A stretch of DNA of 64,000 nucleotides. Source: CAVSXS01 sp963767715. Its GTDB lineage: Bacteria; Chloroflexota; Ktedonobacteria; Ktedonobacterales; Ktedonobacteraceae. The stretch's first letter is position 1; each line of letters begins with the position of its first letter. Below are positions 39,945-49,088 of the stretch, piece after piece. The notes beneath the pieces were generated by a model. The model worked only from the letters and a program-made list of their open reading frames with translations. It was not told the DNA's origin and made no database searches. The stretch covers positions 1 through 64,000 of the forward strand of contig CAVYFA010000009.1 in assembly GCA_963767715.1 (NCBI GenBank), in the 5' to 3' direction. A program made the translations under genes and the position numbers.

Positions 39945-39970
39945 ACGTAAATGAGGAGTTTCCTTTGTTT

Positions 39971-41203
39971 ATGAAAAACGTTGTAAATCGTCCTTCAGGG
40001 GTATTTCAGACAATCATCCGTCTGCTGGGTTTGAGCTCTCTTGGAGCACTCGCGCTCGCAGGAATTGTCGCGCTGCGACACATGCTGAATACACCACAGG
40101 CGTTAGAAAGCCAGCTTCCCGGAGAAGCGCACCTCTACCGCTGGAAAAATGGGCATATTTACTATAAATTGCTGGGCGCGCCCGATGCGCCCCCGCTCGT
40201 CCTCTTACACTCGCCGGGGATAGCCGCGTCTGGCTATGAAATGCGCGGCATAATGCAGGCGCTTGCAAAGGACTTTCGCGTCTACGCGCCCGATTTGCCC
40301 GGCTTCGGGCTTTCAGATCGTCCCACACTTCAGTATACGGCTGAACTATATATTCAACTATGCCGCGATTTCCTGGCAAATGAAGTCAGGCGGCCTGCAT
40401 TACTTGTGGCGAGCCGCCTCAGTTGTAACTATGCTATCGCGGTCGCAGCCCGCTCGCCAGAGATGTGCAGCGGGCTGGTTCTTATTTCACCGATTGCCCT
40501 GCGCGGAGAGTGGACGGCCCGAACACTCCTACCGGCCTTCCTTGAGTCGAGGGTGGCGAAAACGCTGCTCTACCCCTTGCTGGTATTGGCCTCACGCTAT
40601 GGTACACGTGATACCTACTACTATGCGACGACTCACCGTTTTGGGGCAGAACACGCGGTAATGGCTTTGCTCGCGGGCAGGCTGAATCAGGACGTATCAC
40701 GCGAAATAGAAGAGGTACGGCAGCCAACACTGGTCATCTGGGGAGCTGATGCTCTGGGCAAACTGCAGCGTGTTCGCTTCACCAGGGACGAGCAGCAGCG
40801 CGCATGGGGACCGGCGCAGGCACAAATTGAACTATTGCCCGAAGGTGGGCTATTCGCTCACGTAGAGCAACCGCAGCGTGTCGCCGAGATGGTGCTGCAA
40901 TGGAGCGCGGGTCACGTACTTGCTACACTCCGTTCATCGACATCGGGCAATACAAGCAAAATCAAGCAGAGCACGAGTGCTGCCTCGACGAGCGAGAACG
41001 CTCCGTCACCCCAGGAGCAAACGGCGCCGGCGCAGGTAGAAGCGTACTGCATTAAATGCAAAACGAAGCGGCAAATGCTCAATGCGCATGAAGTCACATT
41101 GAAGAATGGACGCATCGCTGTGCAGGGCTCCTGTAGCGTGTGCGGTACTCAATTGATGCGTATGGGAAAGCTGGTTCCCGGCTATCCAAATACACCTGTG
41201 TGA
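39971..41203 (+). CDS. Alpha/beta hydrolase fused to a DUF5679-type zinc-ribbon domain
   Basis: The protein has about 410 residues. After an N-terminal membrane anchor (IIRLLGLSSLGALALAGIVAL, about 15-35) there is an alpha/beta hydrolase domain: LVLLHSPGIAASGYEM (oxyanion hole), YAPDLPGFGLSDRP, the acid region TLVIWGADALGKL and LFAHVEQPQRV with the catalytic His. The nucleophile elbow reads VASRLSCNYA, so Arg occupies the place of the usual Ser. After an acidic/Ser-rich linker the last 50 residues (AYCIKCKTKRQML...GSCSVCGTQLMRM) form a DUF5679-like four-Cys domain with CxxC pairs. The enzyme is probably inactive or uses another mechanism. ATG 39971 is the likely start. Confidence 0.8.
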   Translation: MKNVVNRPSGVFQTIIRLLGLSSLGALALAGIVALRHMLNTPQALESQLPGEAHLYRWKNGHIYYKLLGAPDAPPLVLLHSPGIAASGYEMRGIMQALAKDFRVYAPDLPGFGLSDRPTLQYTAELYIQLCRDFLANEVRRPALLVASRLSCNYAIAVAARSPEMCSGLVLISPIALRGEWTARTLLPAFLESRVAKTLLYPLLVLASRYGTRDTYYYATTHRFGAEHAVMALLAGRLNQDVSREIEEVRQPTLVIWGADALGKLQRVRFTRDEQQRAWGPAQAQIELLPEGGLFAHVEQPQRVAEMVLQWSAGHVLATLRSSTSGNTSKIKQSTSAASTSENAPSPQEQTAPAQVEAYCIKCKTKRQMLNAHEVTLKNGRIAVQGSCSVCGTQLMRMGKLVPGYPNTPV

Positions 41204-41256
41204 ATGCCAGTTGCACCGGTTGCAGAAATTTGGCAGAAAAAAAGGTGCGTAATCCC

Positions 41257-41285
41257 TTGACGTCTGCAACTCCAGCACGTATAAT
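41257..41285 (+). promoter_or_regulatory. Sigma-70 promoter of greA
   Basis: TTGACG (41257-41262), exactly 17 bases, then TATAAT (41280-41285), about 77 bases before the greA ATG. This is the best promoter match in the window. Confidence 0.75.
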
Positions 41286-41361
41286 CTGCTTCATGTCTAA
41301 AACAGGTTTCATGGGGCTGCATCCCCATCTGTGACCCCTGAGAACAGGGAGGAGTTGAACT

Positions 41362-41889
41362 ATGACTATTGGTGGACAGAGTGATACAAGCGCAAAATCG
41401 GAGCAAAAGGTTTACCGGCTGACGCCCGATGGCTACGCGAAGATGCAAGAGAAGCTGGAATACCTGCGCACGGTGAAGCGAAAAGAGATCGCCGACTACA
41501 TTCACGAAGCCAAAGAGGCGGGTGATATCAGCGAAAGCAGCGCTTACGAAGACGCAAAGAACGAGCAGGCGAAACTTGAGGGCCAGATACTCGAGCTGGA
41601 GCGCCTTCTCTCGGCGGCTCAGATTATGACCTCCGACATGCATGATGATGTCGAAGGGCCTGCCGTCGTGCGCGTTGGCATGCAGGTCGATGTCACGAGC
41701 AGCGCTGGCCCGGCGCGTACCTTCAAGATCGTCACCACGTTTGAGGCCGACCCGAAGTCTGGCCTGATCTCCAACGAATCGCCCGTCGGCAAGGCGCTCA
41801 TGGGGCATAAAGAAGGCGACCAGGTGACAGTGTCAACCCCCGGTGGGGTTACGACCTATACGATCCAATCTATCAAACCCATGATATAG
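41362..41889 (+). CDS. greA: Transcription elongation factor GreA
   Basis: GreA rescues backtracked RNA polymerase by stimulating cleavage of the nascent RNA. The 175-residue protein has the N-terminal coiled coil (YAKMQEKLEYLRTVKRKEIADYI) with the acidic tip GDISESSAYEDAK, where the Asp and Glu that hold the metal are kept. The C-terminal FKBP-like domain (DVTSSAGPARTFKIV, SPVGKALMGHKEGDQVTVSTPGG) follows. The N-terminal ten residues are an extra extension. It ends inside a long palindrome shared with the next, convergent gene. Confidence 0.94.
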   Translation: MTIGGQSDTSAKSEQKVYRLTPDGYAKMQEKLEYLRTVKRKEIADYIHEAKEAGDISESSAYEDAKNEQAKLEGQILELERLLSAAQIMTSDMHDDVEGPAVVRVGMQVDVTSSAGPARTFKIVTTFEADPKSGLISNESPVGKALMGHKEGDQVTVSTPGGVTTYTIQSIKPMI

Positions 41890-41946
41890 AAACGAGCAGA
41901 AAAACCGTGCATGGCTGCACGGTTTTTCTGCTCGTTTCTATATCAT
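41881..41946. terminator. 31-bp perfect hairpin shared by greA and the M29 gene
   Basis: Arms 41881-41911 and 41916-41946 are perfectly complementary around loop TGGC. Each arm includes the last codons and stop of one gene (both end Met-Ile-stop, ATGATATAG). The AAAAA/TTTTT runs inside the stem give each strand a T-run after an inner GC hairpin (CCGTGCA/TGCACGG), so it can end both transcripts. Confidence 0.85.
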
Positions 41947-43059
41947 GAACTGCCCATCCTTGCAAAACAGTTCGTTATCAACGCGAATTTCGCTGCCGCT
42001 GCGCAGGTCGCAGACCATATCCCAATGCAAGGCGGATTCGTTCACGCCTCCGGTCTGCGGGATGCTCGCTCCGAGCGCAAGATGCACGGTACCCCCCATT
42101 TTCTCATCGAAGAGCGTGTTTTTCGTGCAGCGATCCACATTGCGATTGTTGCCGAAGGCAAATTCGCCGAGTCGGCGCGCGCCCTCGTCAAGTGAAAGCA
42201 TCTTATCCAGGTAATCCTGGCCCTGTCCGGCACTCGCCTCTACCACGACGCCGTTCTCGAAACGCAAGCGCACATCCTCCACGGAACGCCCCTGGAACGA
42301 GGCGGGAAAGCTGTAGCGGATGTAGCCGTTGGCGCTATACTCGACGGGGCCGGTGAAAAATTCCCCACCGGGCATGTTGTAGTGGCCATCATCGTTGATG
42401 AACGAGCGGCCCTCAATGGAGAAGGTCAGGTCGGTATCCTGCCCGCGCAGGTGCACGGTGCGCCTGCCCTTGAGCCACTGCACCATCCGCTCCTGCTGCC
42501 TGCTCAGTTCCTGCCAGCGTGCGACGGGGTCTTCGTCGTCGAGGAAACAAGCGCGGTAGACAAAGTCCTCGAAATCGGCCAGCGACATCCCGGCATCCTG
42601 CGCGTAGGCATTTGTGGGGAAGAGTATCCTGTTCCAGCGTAAAGAACCGGGCGCGTAGGGATCTTGCGGGTTGGTGCGGCGCATAGATGTGGCGCTCAAA
42701 TCTTCACTGGCTTTCTGGGCGACGGCAAAGCGCGATGGGTCGATGCCGTTCAGGGATTTCGTGTTCTCCTGGGCATCAATCTGGACGAAGGCCTCGTACT
42801 GCTCTACCATGAGACGCTGGACGGCAGGAATATAGCTTAACTGCTCATCGGAGGCTTCCAGAAAGTAGATTTCAGCCTGGCCTGGCAGCGACAGGAACAA
42901 TTCTGGATGCGCGCCGGCGCGTAGAGCCTCGCGGTAGGCTTCCAATAGCAAAGCATGCGCGGCAGGTTCTGATCGGATCGCCAGGCGATCACCTTTTCTG
43001 GCGCCGATACAGTAATGCACCAGCACCCTTGCCATGCGTTGAATGCGAACGTCGACCAT
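41938..43059 (-). CDS. M29 family aminopeptidase
   Basis: This is a 373-residue thermophilic-type aminopeptidase (AmpS/PepS/AmpT family) that removes N-terminal residues from peptides with two metal ions. Conserved parts are VHYCIGARKGDRLAI near the N-terminus, GPVEYSANGYIRYSFPASF in the middle and the C-terminal metal region TVHLALGASIPQTGGVNESALHWDMVCDLR with the His and Asp ligands. Length and order are normal. It converges on greA. Confidence 0.92.
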   Translation of the reverse strand: MVDVRIQRMARVLVHYCIGARKGDRLAIRSEPAAHALLLEAYREALRAGAHPELFLSLPGQAEIYFLEASDEQLSYIPAVQRLMVEQYEAFVQIDAQENTKSLNGIDPSRFAVAQKASEDLSATSMRRTNPQDPYAPGSLRWNRILFPTNAYAQDAGMSLADFEDFVYRACFLDDEDPVARWQELSRQQERMVQWLKGRRTVHLRGQDTDLTFSIEGRSFINDDGHYNMPGGEFFTGPVEYSANGYIRYSFPASFQGRSVEDVRLRFENGVVVEASAGQGQDYLDKMLSLDEGARRLGEFAFGNNRNVDRCTKNTLFDEKMGGTVHLALGASIPQTGGVNESALHWDMVCDLRSGSEIRVDNELFCKDGQFMI

Positions 43060-43094
43060 ATCAATAGCTCCTTCTTTGTACTTTCGTAGTCAAC

Positions 43095-44381
43095 TCACTC
43101 GTAGGAGTGAGTTACATGCGTTTGCGTCGTTTCCCTGGGCAGTGCAAACCAGCCAAAAGCGCCGGCTACCGCAATCAACCCTCCACAGATCGCAAAAAGG
43201 ACGAACACGGGGAAAAACTGGCCGAAATAGCCAGCCAGTGCGATTGAAACGAGGCTTACGCCATAGATAGCCGTCTCCAGAACTGACTGCACACGCCCCA
43301 TCATTTCGCGCGGCGTCGAGTTTAGCAGCAGGGGAGCGAAGCCAACATCGAGGCCGCCCTGCGGGATCGCGCTGAAAAAGATGACGATGATCGCGGCGAG
43401 ATACCAGGTCTGGAAAGCATAGATCACCAGCCCGATACCGAGCAACAGCACGCTGCCAGAGAGAATCACCCTCGGTTTTAGCCGCGACGCGACCAGACCC
43501 GCCAGGATCGCGCCGATCAGCGTCCCCAAACCCGAAAATGCCGTTAACGGCCCGTAGAGGCTGGTACTGACGTGCAGGCGCTGGCTTACGAAGATGATAT
43601 CCAGCGCGTTGAGCGCACCGCCGCCCAACATCGCGATCAACACCAGGATGACTACTACTAATAACACGCGCGTTGTGGCAACCAGCCGCAGGCCAGCGTA
43701 AAGCTCATAGCCGACTGCTTTGACGCCGCTTCTCTCGGATTGAGTGTAGGGACGCAATTCCATTCGCGATGCGCGCAGCCCAAGCAGGAAGAAAGCCGAA
43801 ACGAGAAACGATGCGGCATTAATCAGAACCGCGACGATCGGGCCAACCGCGAAGAAGAGCGGCGAGGCAATGGCCGGCCCAATGATAATCGCTATAGCGA
43901 AGGTGGCCTGGCCAATTGCGGCGGCCTGCGTCTGCTGCTCCGGCGTGACGATGACCTGCATCGCGCCCGCCCTGGCCGGTGTAAAGAAGCGCGAGAAGGC
44001 CGAAAGCAAGAACACGCTGCCATAGATGGCCGTCAGGCGCGCTTCTCCTGGGATGAACAGGGGCAGCAGCGCTGCCGCCATCTGCGCCAGGTCGGTCACG
44101 ATCATCGTTGTACGGCGATTCCAGCGATCGACAAAGACCCCCGCGATCGGCCCGAGCAGGAAAATCGGCACGTATTGCGCGATCAAGACGCCACTGACCG
44201 CCACCGCGGAATGCGTCAGCACGAAGACCCATACCAGCAGGGTCGTACTGTAGACAAAATCGCCAATGATCGAGATAGCCTGCGCGATGGCAAGCAGAGT
44301 AAAGTTACGATTCTTGAACAGGCTTTTTCGAGAAGCCCCTGGCACTTCTGGGACAAGCTGGGCGGGCGTTCCGAGAGACAT
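43095..44381 (-). CDS. MFS transporter (multidrug-type)
   Basis: The 428-residue major facilitator protein has twelve hydrophobic segments (for example AQAISIIGDFVYSTTLLVWVFVLTH, TRVLLVVVILVLIAMLGGGALNAL). The loop 2-3 motif appears as GPIAGVFVDRWNRRTTMIVTDL. It resembles DHA3-type efflux permeases. It begins 37 bases after the stop of the ArsR-type regulator on the same strand, so the regulator probably controls it in an operon. The substrate is unknown. Confidence 0.88.
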   Translation of the reverse strand: MSLGTPAQLVPEVPGASRKSLFKNRNFTLLAIAQAISIIGDFVYSTTLLVWVFVLTHSAVAVSGVLIAQYVPIFLLGPIAGVFVDRWNRRTTMIVTDLAQMAAALLPLFIPGEARLTAIYGSVFLLSAFSRFFTPARAGAMQVIVTPEQQTQAAAIGQATFAIAIIIGPAIASPLFFAVGPIVAVLINAASFLVSAFFLLGLRASRMELRPYTQSERSGVKAVGYELYAGLRLVATTRVLLVVVILVLIAMLGGGALNALDIIFVSQRLHVSTSLYGPLTAFSGLGTLIGAILAGLVASRLKPRVILSGSVLLLGIGLVIYAFQTWYLAAIIVIFFSAIPQGGLDVGFAPLLLNSTPREMMGRVQSVLETAIYGVSLVSIALAGYFGQFFPVFVLFAICGGLIAVAGAFGWFALPRETTQTHVTHSYE

Positions 44382-44418
44382 GGCTTCAATCCTTTGCGAT
44401 ACTGGTAAGGTTGATAGG

Positions 44419-45252
44419 CTAGTCGCTACGTTTCTTCAGCAACACTTCGCGCACCGCAGCAGGGGCGAAAAGTTTTCCGATAACGTTAAGATGTTCAATC
44501 GCTTGATCAGCCAGTTCCACGCTCACATCGTCTGCGAACTGGCACACGCCTACCACTGTAATATTGAGGCGCTTCCCCTCTGCCAGCGTCTTTTCCAGGT
44601 CAGCGCGACTGTAACGCGCCGCGCCGACAACCCAATCTGCATCCGACTGCACGACTGGCAAAGGTGGCGAAGAAGCCGTCGAGAAGCTCGCTGACGTATC
44701 TTCGGGATAGGTCAGCGTCGTCACCAGAATTTCCTGCTCCCCTTCGACATTTCGAGATGTTTCGTAGGGCTTGAACAGCTCCTCCATCTGCTTATAAAGC
44801 CCTTTCATTTCGTCAACTGTGATAAATAGGCGCGTAAAACCGAGGCCAAGCACGGTCTTTCCCTCGTGCTTCTCACTTCTCTGTTCAAGCTCCTGGCGAA
44901 ACGCGCGGAGAAAGTTATTACTCACCTGTCCCAGCAACTGGCTGAGCATCGCCATTGCTTCGTCCGGCGGCGTGGAAAGCAGGGTTTGCTCCACGCCAAT
45001 ATAGTGGGCGACGGGCTGGTAATATTTCTCCAGGATGCCGCCCTTTTCGCGCGTTTCCACCAGGCGCAGCAGACCGACGCGCTCTAATTCACGTACGTGA
45101 TAATGCACCTTAGCCGGAGCCAGGCCCAGCACCTCGCCCAACTGTGTCACCGTCATCGGCTGCTTTTGCAAGATATCGATGATGCGCAGGCGCAGCACAT
45201 CGGCGATTGCGCGCAATTGTTCGATATTCTCGATCTCGTACCGTTCGATCAT
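44419..45252 (-). CDS. ArsR-type winged-helix regulator
   Basis: The protein has about 277 residues. The N-terminal winged helix is clear: IENIEQLRAIADVLRLRIIDILQKQPMTVTQLGEVLGLAPAKVHYHVRELERVGLLRLVETREKGG (about 8-75). The remaining 200 residues form a helical and alpha/beta effector or dimer domain found in this Chloroflexi group. There is no Cys metal site, so it is not a simple metal sensor. ATG 45252 is the likely start because homology begins there. It is followed by the MFS exporter gene. Confidence 0.85.
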   Translation of the reverse strand: MIERYEIENIEQLRAIADVLRLRIIDILQKQPMTVTQLGEVLGLAPAKVHYHVRELERVGLLRLVETREKGGILEKYYQPVAHYIGVEQTLLSTPPDEAMAMLSQLLGQVSNNFLRAFRQELEQRSEKHEGKTVLGLGFTRLFITVDEMKGLYKQMEELFKPYETSRNVEGEQEILVTTLTYPEDTSASFSTASSPPLPVVQSDADWVVGAARYSRADLEKTLAEGKRLNITVVGVCQFADDVSVELADQAIEHLNVIGKLFAPAAVREVLLKKRSD

Positions 45253-45346
45253 AGGATTTATTCTATCGTTCAAATTTTTTTGATCATGTAAGAATAGTAA
45301 ACAATGAGGAAGGGATTTGTCAAGCTTTTTGCAGCCCACTAAAAAT

Positions 45347-45895
45347 TCACGCAGCTACGACAATCGGCAAATGCATCCCAGCGGCATAGTGGCCGCGCAT
45401 CAGGCAGGCGATCTCCGATTTGCCGACCAGGGAAGGTGAGAAGGTGAAATTCATGCGCAAGGTTGTTCCGGGGAACACTTGCTCAATATGAATGAACATG
45501 GTGCTGGAGTCTTCGTCGAAGGAGACCGGTGCGCCATCCGGCTTTTCGCGCATCATCATGAACTCATGCACGACGTGTCCCCGGTTAGTTACGATGAAGT
45601 AGTAATGAACGCCGGCATGAAATTCCCGCAGCGAGGAGGTAATGAAATATTCCTGGAGGGTGACATTGACGCGCACGGCTCCCGGGACGGCGGCCTCCTC
45701 CGGCACGGGCGTGCTGACGATAGGGATAGAAGGATAAGTTTGGGAGGATTGAGAGCCCGGTGTGCTTGTTGAGCCAGTAGAGCCGCTCGTTGCCGAACTT
45801 GCTGTGCTCGAGCAGGCGATGATGAGCATTGTAAGCGCGGCCAGTAACAGGATGCTCAAAGGCCGAGAGATAGTAGTAACGCCGTACTTCTTCAT
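45347..45895 (-). CDS. Cupredoxin-like copper-binding lipoprotein
   Basis: The 182-residue protein has a lipoprotein signal (LSILLLAALTMLIIAC with LIIAC-S), then a Ser/Thr/Gly-rich spacer and a cupredoxin fold. The likely type-1 copper ligands are His in HVVHEFMMM, then Cys, His and Met in ACLMRGHYAAGMHLPI (C-x5-H-x4-M). It would be attached to the outer face of the membrane and carry electrons or copper. It stands alone between the ArsR and mutase genes. Confidence 0.85.
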   Translation of the reverse strand: MKKYGVTTISRPLSILLLAALTMLIIACSSTASSATSGSTGSTSTPGSQSSQTYPSIPIVSTPVPEEAAVPGAVRVNVTLQEYFITSSLREFHAGVHYYFIVTNRGHVVHEFMMMREKPDGAPVSFDEDSSTMFIHIEQVFPGTTLRMNFTFSPSLVGKSEIACLMRGHYAAGMHLPIVVAA

Positions 45896-46008
45896 AAATA
45901 CACCAGGAACTCCTGTCTATGCCGGACAACTGCAAGCAAGGTCATTATAGAGAACGAGCGCGGATGCGTCAAGCTGCCAGGGCGAAAGGCTGGTTAGCGG
46001 CTGTAATA

Positions 46009-46017
46009 TGCTATAAT
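46009..46017 (+). promoter_or_regulatory. Extended -10 of the mutase gene
   Basis: TGCTATAAT about 28 bases before ATG 46045, with GGGAGG as ribosome site between. No good -35 was seen, as expected for an extended -10. Confidence 0.6.
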
Positions 46018-46044
46018 ACACTGGCACATCGAGGGAGGTAACCT

Positions 46045-47712
46045 ATGGATCTGCACACCAGCGAGGACGCCCAGCAATGGCGCGAGACGACCGCCCGGCA
46101 AGCAAAACAGCGCGCCCCGGACCGGCAAGCCGCATTTACCACCAGTTCCAATATCGAAATACCCGACTTATTAACGGAAGAAGATCTACACGACTTCAAT
46201 GCCCACGAGCAACTCGGCTACCCTGGCGAATTTCCGTTTACGCGCGGGGTGCAGCCGGGCATGTACCGGGCACGACTGTGGACGATGCGCCAGTACGCGG
46301 GCTTTGCAACGGCGGAAGAGTCGAATAAACGCTATCACTACCTGCTCGCGCAGGGGACGACGGGCCTCTCGGTCGCATTCGACCTGCCGACGCAGATGGG
46401 CTATGACGCGGATCACCCTCTTTCGGAGGGAGAAGTCGGGAAAGTGGGTGTCTCTATCTCCAGCCTGGAAGATATGGAGACGCTGCTGGCCGGGCTGCCA
46501 TTGGAACGCATCAGCACCTCGATGACGATCAACGCAACGGCGAGCATCCTGCTGGCATTGTATATCGCGGTGGCGAAGAAACAGGGCGCGGACATTCGCA
46601 AGCTTTCCGGCACGGTGCAGAACGATGTGCTGAAGGAGTATATCGCGCGCGGCACGTATATCTACCCGCCGCAGCATTCCATGCGCATCATCACGGATAT
46701 GTTCCGCTACTGTGCGGAGAACCTGCCGCGCTGGAACACGATCAGCATCAGCGGCTACCATGTGCGCGAGGCAGGTTCCACCGCCGTGCAGGAGGTAGCC
46801 TTCACGCTCTCCAACGCGATTGCCTACGTGCAGGCGGCGCTGGATGCGAGCCTGAACGTGGATACCTTCGCCGGGCAGCTCTCCTTCTTCTTCAACAGCC
46901 ACAATAACCTGTTCGAAGAGGTTGCCAAGTTCCGAGCGGCACGGCGCATGTGGGCGCACATCATGCGCGAGCGCTTCCATGCCCAGGACCCGCGTTCGAT
47001 GATGCTGCGCTTCCACACGCAGACCGCCGGGTCTACCCTGACGGCGCAGCAGCCCGACAACAATATCGTGCGCACGGCATACCAGGCCCTGGCGGCAGTG
47101 CTGGGCGGCACGCAATCGCTGCATACCAACTCGAAGGACGAGGCGCTGTCGCTGCCGACTGAGGATGCAGTGCGGGTAGCGCTGCGCACGCAGCAAATCC
47201 TGGCTTATGAAAGCGGGGTGGCCGATGTGGTCGACCCGCTGGCCGGCTCGTATTACATCGAGTACCTGACCGACGCCATCGAGGAACAGGCCTGGGACTA
47301 CATCCGGCGTATCGATGAACTGGGAGGCAGCGTTCACGCCATCGAGCGCGGCTTCATGCAGGCCGAGATCGAACAGGCCGCCTATGAATACCAGCACGCA
47401 TTAGAGGAAGAACGCGCCATCGTCGTCGGGGTGAACCGCTTCACCGTCAAAGATGAAGAGCGCCCTTCGCTGCTGCATGTTGACCCTGAAGTTGGCAGGC
47501 GACAGGCAGCAAAGCTGGCTTCCCTACGCGAGCGCCGGAATAATAAGCGCGTCGAGCAAGCCCTCAGCGCGCTGGAGCGAGGCGCGGAAGGCAATCAAAA
47601 TCTAATGCCGCTGATCATCGAGGCGGTGGAGTCCTACGCGACGCTGGGCGAGATCAGCGATACGATGCGCCGGGTTTTCGGCGAACAACGTGAGTTTCGA
47701 TACGTTTCGTAG
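46045..47712 (+). CDS. Methylmalonyl-CoA mutase large (catalytic) subunit
   Basis: This 555-residue acyl-CoA mutase chain lacks the B12-binding domain, which must come from a separate small subunit. It is the TIM-barrel part, with TMRQYAGFATAEESNKRYHYLL, TTGLSVAFDLPTQMGYDADHP, SISGYHVREAGSTAVQE and QTAGSTLTAQQPDNNIVRTA. Two residues that set specificity are of the methylmalonyl type: Tyr at 84 (RQYAGF) and Arg at 214 (HSMRII), where isobutyryl-CoA mutases have Phe and Gln. It interconverts methylmalonyl-CoA and succinyl-CoA. No small subunit or MeaB gene is next to it. Confidence 0.92.
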   Translation: MDLHTSEDAQQWRETTARQAKQRAPDRQAAFTTSSNIEIPDLLTEEDLHDFNAHEQLGYPGEFPFTRGVQPGMYRARLWTMRQYAGFATAEESNKRYHYLLAQGTTGLSVAFDLPTQMGYDADHPLSEGEVGKVGVSISSLEDMETLLAGLPLERISTSMTINATASILLALYIAVAKKQGADIRKLSGTVQNDVLKEYIARGTYIYPPQHSMRIITDMFRYCAENLPRWNTISISGYHVREAGSTAVQEVAFTLSNAIAYVQAALDASLNVDTFAGQLSFFFNSHNNLFEEVAKFRAARRMWAHIMRERFHAQDPRSMMLRFHTQTAGSTLTAQQPDNNIVRTAYQALAAVLGGTQSLHTNSKDEALSLPTEDAVRVALRTQQILAYESGVADVVDPLAGSYYIEYLTDAIEEQAWDYIRRIDELGGSVHAIERGFMQAEIEQAAYEYQHALEEERAIVVGVNRFTVKDEERPSLLHVDPEVGRRQAAKLASLRERRNNKRVEQALSALERGAEGNQNLMPLIIEAVESYATLGEISDTMRRVFGEQREFRYVS

Positions 47713-47736
47713 TTTGAAATAGAGTAGAATCTGTCT

Positions 47737-48693
47737 ATGGACGAGTTGCATATGGAGGAGTCGGGACGCGGCGTGCCGGAATCGAATGGGGGACAGTCTC
47801 AGATGCAGCCTGCACGCGACGCTGAACGCAGCATGCGTGCGCTCGACCGCGAAACGGCGGCATCTATCGCGCAAGCTGAGGCACCAATAGGGGTATTCGA
47901 TTCGGGCGCCGGGGGACTGACGATCCTTTCAGCGTTACGGCAGGAACTGCCAGGCGAGCGCTACATTTACTTTGCCGACACGGCGCACTGCCCTTACGGG
48001 GCGCGCACGGAAGCAGATATCGCCGCATTATCCGTACAGATCAGCCGTTTTCTCATCGACCAGGGTGTAAAGATTATCGTGGTGGCCTGCAATACAGCTT
48101 CGCAGGCAGCGCTGGCGACACTACGCGCCACCTATCCCTTCATCCAGTTTGTAGGGGTGGTGCCTGCCGTGAAACCTGCCGCACGCGCTACCAGAAATGG
48201 CCGCATCGCCATAGCAGCTACGAACCAGGCGGCAAGGGCAACCTATCTTCACCAACTGATCGATGAATTCGCGGGCGGCATTCAGGCTTTTGCTATCGGC
48301 TGTCCCGAACTGGTCACACTGGTAGAAGATGGCCAGTTCGATGGCCCACAGGTGGAGGAAGCGGTGCGCACCGCATTAGAGCCCGTGTTGCGCAAGGAAG
48401 TGGACGTAATCGTGCTGGGCTGTACGCATTTCCCGGCGCTGCGTCCGCTCATCGAGCGGGTGTCCGGCCCACATGTGCAGATCATCGACAGCGGCGTGGC
48501 CATCGCGCGCCGCACGCACTATGTTCTCGATACCGAAGGATTGATCGCGCCCGAAACGGAGCAAAGGCCGCGTGAGGATCAGCTCGCCGTATGGTGCAGC
48601 GGCAACCCTGATAAATTCAGTTATGTTGCAAGCAAGCTGCTGGGTTACCCCGTGTCAGCCCGGCAAGCCGGGATCATCACAAAAGACCCCTAA
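47737..48693 (+). CDS. murI: Glutamate racemase
   Basis: MurI makes D-glutamate for peptidoglycan. Of 318 residues, the first 48 or so are a non-conserved extension; the enzyme begins at APIGVFDSGAGGLTILSAL. The two catalytic Cys motifs are VVACNTASQAAL and VIVLGCTHFPALRP, and the substrate loops ADTAHCPYGAR and GCPELV are present. ATG 47752 could shorten the extension by five residues. The 3' end overlaps by four bases the end of a truncated minus-strand gene. Confidence 0.93.
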   Translation: MDELHMEESGRGVPESNGGQSQMQPARDAERSMRALDRETAASIAQAEAPIGVFDSGAGGLTILSALRQELPGERYIYFADTAHCPYGARTEADIAALSVQISRFLIDQGVKIIVVACNTASQAALATLRATYPFIQFVGVVPAVKPAARATRNGRIAIAATNQAARATYLHQLIDEFAGGIQAFAIGCPELVTLVEDGQFDGPQVEEAVRTALEPVLRKEVDVIVLGCTHFPALRPLIERVSGPHVQIIDSGVAIARRTHYVLDTEGLIAPETEQRPREDQLAVWCSGNPDKFSYVASKLLGYPVSARQAGIITKDP

Positions 48694-49016
48694 GGAGAAA
48701 ACTCACAATCATGAACGCTGGCCGCCGCTCGCCTGCCGGGCCCAAGGCTGCGAGCAAGCCCACATGCCAGGGCGCATTCGCTCATCGCAAGCACGAAGAA
48801 GGCGGAGGTCATCAGAAAACCAAAAGGACCGACGGCGTAGTTGCTCACAGCATGGGTGATAGGATTCAAATCAGGCCGAAGCAGATGCAAAATAACCACA
48901 GCCATGATAAAATATAGCACACCGCCAATGGCTAAGAGTGCAAACCAGGCCGCCCCTCGATCCTGCCAGGTTCCAGGCGAGCGGCGTGCATCCTGCTTGG
49001 AGGGCGCCTGGATCAT
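48690..49016 (-). pseudogene. Truncated DUF998-like membrane protein
   Basis: The open frame has 108 codons. It begins like a DUF998 protein: FALLAIGGVLYFIMAVVILHLLRPDLNPITHAVSNYAVGPFGFLMTSAFFVLAMSECALACGL holds two membrane segments and the typical 'S.YA.GP.G' turn. Normal members have about 200 residues and six membrane segments. Here the similarity stops at about residue 90 and the frame ends within murI's last codons. It is a 3'-truncated remnant. Confidence 0.6.
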
Positions 49017-49088
49017 CCGCGTCTCTTTCTGCTACAGTGGCTTTGCTTGTTTGACAACCTGATCTATTGTATCATACCTCAGTCCTTC

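Noticed and set aside
46186..47397. Minus-strand open frame of 403 codons
   Set aside because: It is the mirror of the methylmalonyl-CoA mutase gene in GC-rich sequence; the plus-strand frame has full family motifs.
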